Assembly (NCBI GenBank): GCA_016795065.1
Contig: JAEUIU010000060.1
Span: 1-64,000 of the forward strand
DNA length: 64,000 nucleotides
From: Phycisphaerae bacterium
GTDB lineage: Bacteria > Planctomycetota > Phycisphaerae > Phycisphaerales > SM1A02
Direction: 5' to 3'
The position numbers and the translations under genes were made by a program. The notes beneath the pieces were generated by a model. That model worked only from the letters and a program-made list of their open reading frames with translations. It searched no databases and had not been told where the DNA came from. Below are positions 59,946 through 64,000 of this stretch, piece after piece; within the stretch, counting starts at the first letter, position 1; the number at the start of each line of letters is the position of its first letter.

Positions 59946-61181
59946 CTACTTGGGCACGTCGAAGTACTCATTGCGCGTGCGGTCGAGCCGCTCGCGGACC
60001 CGCGCGAAGTTCTCCGGTGTCGGCTTGGCGTCCAACATCGTGCCGATCACGCGGCTGCGCCGGTACAGGATCATCGTGCTCCCCACGTCCGGGCTGATCC
60101 GGTTCAGCGCCACCTCCGAGGCCTCGTCCGTCACCGACGGAACGAAGGTCAGCGCCACGTGCTTCAGGCCCAGTTCTCGCCCGAGGGCTTCGAGCTCCCG
60201 CTCGCGCACCGCCGCGTTGTACCCGCGCGGGTCGGCGTACACAAAGTAGACCTTCAGGCGATCCTCCCGTGCCGCGCTCTCGCGCTCAAAGAACGCCAGC
60301 CACGACTTGATCTCGGGCCAGTTCGGGTCTTTGGCGACGACGTAGAGCACGCCGTGGTACCAGCCGTACTTGCACACCGGGCACGTGCTGGTCCCTTTGT
60401 CGGGCCCCCACGCGTGCCGCGGCGTGAACGACACCACGTCCTCGCCGACGTTGGGTCCCGAGACGACGCCCTGCGGCTTCGCGCCCGGGTGCCCAGGGAT
60501 GTTGCGGCCCAGGATGATGTCCCGCTCGCCGACGAAGAGGTCGCCGACCTTGACGAGCCGAAGCACGCCGCTGCCGCATTGATTCTCCAGCTTGCGCCGC
60601 TCCTTCGCGGTGAGCAGCGGATCGTCGTCGAAGACGAAGTCGTCGATGTAGTAGGCATCGAGGCCCGGCTCCTTGATCGTCGCGTGAACGTGATCGGGCG
60701 CATCCCGCGTCGGGTACGTCCCCGGCCGAACCGTCAGAATCTCGTACCGCCCGTCGGCCCCCGTCTTCACCCATCCGCGGATGGCGCCGTGCGTCTGCCC
60801 GAGTTCGTTGGGCGGCATGCTGCGCGGCTCGGAGGCGTCGTGGATGTACCGCCCCTGCGTATTGGTGTGGTAGTAATAGAGCACGACACCCGGCGCGGGC
60901 GTGCGCCCGTCGGGCTGGAGAATCGTGCCCGTGAGTTTGATCCGTTGGCCCTGCTGGGTCCATCCCGGGCTGGTGTCCTGCCACGAGAGTTCCGCCGGCA
61001 CGCCCTGCCATCCGTCCGGCCCGTCGATGCCGCCGCCAACCACGCGTTGCGCGGGAGTGGGCTGCGCCGTCGCCGGGCCGCGTGCGTCGCAGCCCATGAG
61101 CGACAAAGCCCCGAGCCCAGACGTGAGCACGACCACCAATGACCTCCACCCGGCGCATCCCCTCTGCTTCGGCCTAGGCAT
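59946..61181 (-). CDS. Lipoprotein fusing an intradiol-dioxygenase-like and a thioredoxin-like domain
   Basis: The 411-residue product starts at 61181 (61196 is an in-frame alternative) with a lipobox (GLGALSLMGC). Residues about 60-200 resemble intradiol ring-cleavage dioxygenases. IKLTGTILQPDGRTPAPGVVLYYYHTN is followed by WVKTGADGRYEILTVRPGTYPTRDAPDHVHATI, where Tyr (GTYPTR) and two His (HVH) match ferric-iron ligands. Residues about 255-405 look thioredoxin-like, with a CPVC motif (STCPVCKYGWYHG) and VYFVYADPRG...LKHVALTFVPS. Acting at the envelope, it may oxidise an aromatic compound or be a non-catalytic sensor. The fusion is unusual. Confidence 0.75.
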   Translation of the reverse strand: MPRPKQRGCAGWRSLVVVLTSGLGALSLMGCDARGPATAQPTPAQRVVGGGIDGPDGWQGVPAELSWQDTSPGWTQQGQRIKLTGTILQPDGRTPAPGVVLYYYHTNTQGRYIHDASEPRSMPPNELGQTHGAIRGWVKTGADGRYEILTVRPGTYPTRDAPDHVHATIKEPGLDAYYIDDFVFDDDPLLTAKERRKLENQCGSGVLRLVKVGDLFVGERDIILGRNIPGHPGAKPQGVVSGPNVGEDVVSFTPRHAWGPDKGTSTCPVCKYGWYHGVLYVVAKDPNWPEIKSWLAFFERESAAREDRLKVYFVYADPRGYNAAVRERELEALGRELGLKHVALTFVPSVTDEASEVALNRISPDVGSTMILYRRSRVIGTMLDAKPTPENFARVRERLDRTRNEYFDVPK

Positions 61182-61609
61182 GACGTCGTTCCGCATGCCG
61201 AACTGTATCGAGCCGGCCGATATCTCGCCGCCGGCGGCCCGTGGCGCAACCGGGATGCGCCGCGGCGTGTGCTCCCGTGCGAGGTGCAGGTCCTTGCACG
61301 CCGCGACTGCGGAGCAGACTCACGCCGCCACCGTCTCGCTGCTGGTCTCGCTCCACGGGCCATAGGCGTTGCGGCGCGTCAGCCCCACCGGCGAGCGCGG
61401 GCCGTGGAGCGAGCAGGCGCAGGCGACGATTGCGGCTTGAGTGCTGCGCGGCGCGGCGTGTGTCGCACGCCAGAACCGAGTGATTTGGTCTTGAGATGCC
61501 GTCCGCAGGATGGTCCACCGGCACCCCCCGCTTCGAAACCGCCGCACATGGGGAGCGACGTCGGGCGTGCGGCGTTGGTTGGCGGGGAGGCGCGGGCCCA
61601 ACGCGTCTG
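61182..61609. other. Intergenic region carrying repeat copy 2
   Basis: A 428-bp gap on the minus strand between the truncated-haemoglobin stop and the dioxygenase-like gene start. It holds the second repeat copy (61319-61381) and a related GGGCCGTGGAGCGAG echo near 61407-61421. No gene or strong promoter was recognised. Confidence 0.5.
61319..61381. repeat. 63-bp dispersed repeat, copy 2
   Basis: See copy 1 at 59681-59743; six mismatches, no gaps. This copy is in an intergenic region rather than abutting a stop codon. Confidence 0.85.
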
Positions 61610-62053
61610 CTACTTCGCGGGCCCGCCGCGGAGCAGGGCCGCACGCATGTTCGCCGCCATGCGTTCGGCCGGGACCGTGAACGCGGCCCGGGCGGCTTCG
61701 GGTACGACACGCTCGACGGTCCGCCGCCACAGGTCGAGCCAGCGGGCGAAGTGGGCCTCGGTGAGTCCGGGCAGGCGCTCGTGCGCTTCGAGCGGGTGCC
61801 CGGCGTATCGCCCCGAGCGCAGCACCACCGTGGACCAGAAGTCGTACATCTTCGGCAGGTGCAGCGACCAATCCGCGATGTGCCGCGCGAAGATCGGGCC
61901 GAGCAGGCAATCGTCACGCACGCCTTCGTAGAAGGTGTCCACCAGCGTTCGGATCATCGCCTCGTCAGCAGACAAGACGGGCGCGGCGGGGCGACTCGGC
62001 GCGGTCAGCGGGAGTTGGTGGCCAGTGTCGTTGGGATCTTCGTGAGAACTCAT
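61610..62053 (-). CDS. Group III truncated haemoglobin
   Basis: The 147-residue product matches group III truncated globins: IRTLVDTFYEGVRDDCLLGPIFARHIADWSLHLPKMYDFWSTVVLRSGRYAGHPLEAH, then FARWLDLWRRTV. The proximal His is in the GHPLEAH region and a Phe/Trp-rich heme pocket is visible. Such globins bind O2/NO and are linked to nitrosative stress or electron transfer. The start at 62053 (MSSHEDPN) was chosen over an upstream MMRDSLG. The neighbouring redoxin and MarR genes on the same strand suggest a stress-response set. Confidence 0.88.
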   Translation of the reverse strand: MSSHEDPNDTGHQLPLTAPSRPAAPVLSADEAMIRTLVDTFYEGVRDDCLLGPIFARHIADWSLHLPKMYDFWSTVVLRSGRYAGHPLEAHERLPGLTEAHFARWLDLWRRTVERVVPEAARAAFTVPAERMAANMRAALLRGGPAK

Positions 62054-62112
62054 GTACGTACTTCGGTCCTTACTCCCAAGACTATCTCGCATCATGGAGA
62101 CGGCGCGCGACG

Positions 62113-62144
62113 CTCTGATGCCGGTCGCGGGACCGGCATCAGAG
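62113..62144. terminator. Perfect 14-bp hairpin between the redoxin and haemoglobin genes
   Basis: CTCTGATGCCGGTC and GACCGGCATCAGAG pair completely around GCGG. It lies just downstream of the CPVC redoxin gene on the minus strand. No U-run follows; it may terminate or stabilise the MarR-redoxin transcript and leaves the globin gene with its own promoter in 62054-62112. Confidence 0.65.
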
Positions 62145-62179
62145 CCGTCGTGCCTGGCCGATGACGAACTCGCCGGGGA

Positions 62180-62419
62180 TCAGCCCTTGAGCACGGACAA
62201 GTCCGCGCCGTGGTTGATGTGGAACGCCTGCCCGCCGATCACCAGCGCGGGGACCGACTTCACGCCGGCCTTCTCCGCCTCGGCAACGCGGGACTTGCTC
62301 TGCCCGAGATGGACGATCTCGACGTTGAACTTCGTCCGATCGAGGCCCTCGGCAACCGTCCGCTCGGCGGCGACGCAAACGGGGCAACCGGCGTGGTAGA
62401 ACGTGGCTTTCGTGCTCAT
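62180..62419 (-). CDS. Small glutaredoxin/thioredoxin-fold protein with CPVC
   Basis: The 79-residue product has CPVC at residues 12-15 (FYHAGCPVCVAAERTV), a helix-strand pattern and the cis-Pro motif KSVPALVIGGQAFHI. It lies 9 bp after the MarR gene on the same strand and is very likely co-transcribed. Role: probable thiol-disulfide exchange in the cytosol. Confidence 0.88.
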   Translation of the reverse strand: MSTKATFYHAGCPVCVAAERTVAEGLDRTKFNVEIVHLGQSKSRVAEAEKAGVKSVPALVIGGQAFHINHGADLSVLKG

Positions 62420-62428
62420 GATGTGCTC

Positions 62429-63151
62429 CTACGTGCTGACATGAATGGTCCGGCGGGATTTCGATGGGCTCCGCCGTGTGCCCGGTCCTTGATTGTCCAG
62501 TGCTTGCCCGTTCACAAAGACGCTCCAGAGGCGCGGGCGAAGTGCGGCCGCGACCGGCTGCATCTCGCCGCAGTCGATCCGGAGATCCGAATCGCCGATC
62601 GGCGCATCGATGAAGAGGCAATGATGCGACTTGGGTCGCCCGGGGTACTCGTTGGGTCGGAAGTACGTACAGCCGACACACATCCGCGCCGTCGGCACCG
62701 CACCCTGGTCCTGAAGCGTGCGGATCATCCCGATCAGGCCCCGCAGCAGCGCCGTCCGCTCCGGCTCGGGCAGCGCGTCGATGGCCTTGACCAAGGATGC
62801 CGGCCACTCCGCGGCGGTCGCCGCCTCCGTGTTCCCTCGCTTTGTGAGCGCGAGGATGATGGCCCGTCCGTCAGACTTGGACTGTGCTTTGCGGACCAAC
62901 CCCTTGGCCACCAACGCGGCGGTCGCCTCGCTGGCCGTCCCCATCGTGATCGCCATTTGTCTCGATACTTCCTTGAGACCGATGGGCTCGGGCGAGCCCG
63001 CGAGGATCGACAGGATCTGAGTCTGCGTCGGCGTCAGCCCGCGTCTCCCGGCGGACTGCCACGATTCGTGCCGCATCACGAGCGAGAGCTTGGCGAGGCC
63101 GGTGAGGACTCGATCGGCCGTGGACGGGTTGGTGTTGGTGCTCGGGGGCAT
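62429..63151 (-). CDS. MarR-family regulator with C-terminal Cys cluster
   Basis: The 240-residue product has a winged-helix domain (about 15-150: LTPTQTQILSILAGSPEPIGLKEVSRQMAITMGTASEATAALVAKGLVRKAQSKSDGRAIILALT). A C-terminal extension follows with four cysteines spaced as MCVGCTYF, HHCLFI and LRIDCGE, suited to a metal or Fe-S centre, then a basic tail. This suggests redox or metal sensing. The start at 63151 (MPPSTNTN) fits the family N-terminus. It precedes the CPVC redoxin gene. Confidence 0.88.
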   Translation of the reverse strand: MPPSTNTNPSTADRVLTGLAKLSLVMRHESWQSAGRRGLTPTQTQILSILAGSPEPIGLKEVSRQMAITMGTASEATAALVAKGLVRKAQSKSDGRAIILALTKRGNTEAATAAEWPASLVKAIDALPEPERTALLRGLIGMIRTLQDQGAVPTARMCVGCTYFRPNEYPGRPKSHHCLFIDAPIGDSDLRIDCGEMQPVAAALRPRLWSVFVNGQALDNQGPGTRRSPSKSRRTIHVST

Positions 63152-63161
63152 GGGCGGCTTG

Positions 63162-63172
63162 CATATAGTATG
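63162..63172 (-). promoter_or_regulatory. Possible operator/-10 region of the MarR-redoxin operon
   Basis: A short palindrome (CATA-TAG-TATG) lies 11 bp upstream of the MarR start codon in otherwise GC-rich sequence. MarR proteins usually bind palindromes overlapping their own promoter, so autoregulation is plausible. The arms are only 4 bp. Confidence 0.3.
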
Positions 63173-63400
63173 GAGTCCGAAGCATTCGGGCAAGCCGCGG
63201 AGCGAGGCTAGTCCCATGGTCGGCGATCTGCATCAGCGTGTGTGCCATTGGCGATCCGCACGGTTGTGGGCGGGCACTTACGCTGCGGTCTCTTGCGTCG
63301 CGAGCGGTGCTCGCGTTCTTCAACTGATGGTCGCCCGATCGCGGCGACCTAAACCGATGTGCCTGTCGTGGCGGCGAAGATCGCCAACGATACACCGTCA

Positions 63401-64000
63401 TGATCACCGAATCTCTTACCGCTCTGCTTTCCGCACACGACCTGCCCGAGCCTGCACCGCCAGATCCGATGCCGCTGTTCGTGGGGTGGTTCAGGGACGC
63501 CGAGGCGTGCGGCAAGTACGACGATTCAAACGCCATGAGCCTCGCCACCGCGACACCCGATGGCTGGCCCTCCGTTCGAATCGTCTTGTGCAAGGGCATT
63601 GAGGCAGATACCGGCGCTATTCACTTCTACACGAACTACGGCAGCAGGAAGGGATCGGAACTCGAGCACAATCCGCTCGCGGCGGTTGTCTTCCATTGGC
63701 CCCACGCCAAACGCCAGGCTCGTCTCGAGGGGACCATCGAGAAACTCACCGAGGCCGAAAGCGACGCGTACTTCAAGAGTCGCCCGCTGCTCTCACGTAT
63801 CGGCGCGAGCATCAGCCGCCAGAGCACGCCGATCGAATCGCGGCGGCAGCTCGTCGAGGCGGCCCTTTCGCTCGCGAAGTCGGTCGCCATGGGCCAGGAG
63901 ATCCGGCGCCCCGAGGATTGGGGTGGATATCGCATTCGTCTCCGGTCCGTGGAACTCTGGTCCGGGCGCGACGGACGCCTGCACCAGCGCATCGTGTGGC
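63401..64000 (+). CDS. pdxH: Pyridoxamine 5'-phosphate oxidase (partial, C-terminus beyond window)
   Basis: PdxH makes pyridoxal 5'-phosphate from PNP/PMP with FMN. The visible 200 residues show the family order: MPLFVGWFRDAEACG, SVRIVLCKG, FYTNYGSRKGSELEHNPLAAVVFHW, SRPLLSRIGASISRQSTPI, and WGGYRIRLRSVELWSGRDGRLHQRIVW. Only the final dozen or so residues (usually ending ERLAP) are missing. The FMN-contact Lys of 'LLK' is kept (VLCKG). The gene is divergent from the MarR gene. Confidence 0.93.

Noticed and set aside
59681-61381. Integron cassette array with attC sites
   Set aside because: The repeats lack GTTRRRY/RYYYAAC core sites and do not follow each gene; no integrase is present.

Overview
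The window is GC-rich DNA that reads like a planctomycete of the Phycisphaerae type. The evidence is indirect. Three secreted proteins end in the tandem D-x-N/D-G-D-G-x-V-G-x-x-D-L-A-I-L-L-G-x-W tail that is common in that group. Collagen-like, FG-GAP and 'DCNGNG' calcium-repeat proteins are present, and the cytochrome content is very large. No rRNA, tRNA, insertion sequence or CRISPR array was recognised.

Layout. (1) 187-11582, minus strand: a translation operon nusA-infB-rbfA, followed by a degenerate endonuclease-III-like protein with a histone-H1-like tail, a 1265-residue TPR protein and yebC. A possible structured RNA lies upstream of nusA. (2) 12385-16221, plus: three secreted proteins (collagen-like, trypsin-like protease, small tail-only protein), closed by a strong terminator. 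(3) 16321-20140: small stress/envelope proteins (PRC-barrel, YflT-like, BON lipoprotein, ElaB/YqjD-like, holin-like). (4) 20213-25845, minus: an FG-GAP surface protein, a small membrane protein and a large metzincin/Asp-box mosaic protein. (5) 26040-33165, minus: a cytochrome c maturation operon ccmE-ccmF-unknown-ccmA-ccmB-ccmC-ccmD. Its CcmE has Cys instead of the haem-binding His, the 'System I*' form. (6) 33469-56276: an electron-transfer locus with eight multihaem cytochromes (66 CXXCH motifs plus seven CX3CH/CX4CH motifs), two NHL-propeller lipoproteins, a 680-residue beta-barrel, an Fe-S/NrfD quinone module, a FixL-like PAS kinase, a kinase-like protein without an ATPase domain, and a TPR-redoxin protein. 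(7) 56273-64000: an AhpD-like protein, moaA, a TauE/SafE permease, small enzymes, an intradiol-dioxygenase/thioredoxin-like fusion, a truncated haemoglobin, a CPVC redoxin, a Cys-rich MarR regulator and a partial pdxH.

How it fits together (inference). The NrfD/Fe-S/cytochrome module and the NapC-like 12-motif cytochrome would take electrons from the quinone pool. The 15-motif and other periplasmic cytochromes would relay them. The beta-barrel, with the lipoprotein cytochrome and NHL proteins encoded beside it, would carry them across the outer membrane. The Ccm operon would supply haem attachment. Three near-identical sigma-54 (-24/-12) promoters (34899-34914 plus; 46283-46298 minus; 52388-52403 minus) stand in front of three cytochrome transcription units. 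The FixL-like kinase between two of those units could link them to oxygen or redox state. The candidate undescribed system is therefore a sigma-54-controlled porin-cytochrome conduit, possibly oxygen-sensed, in a planctomycete.
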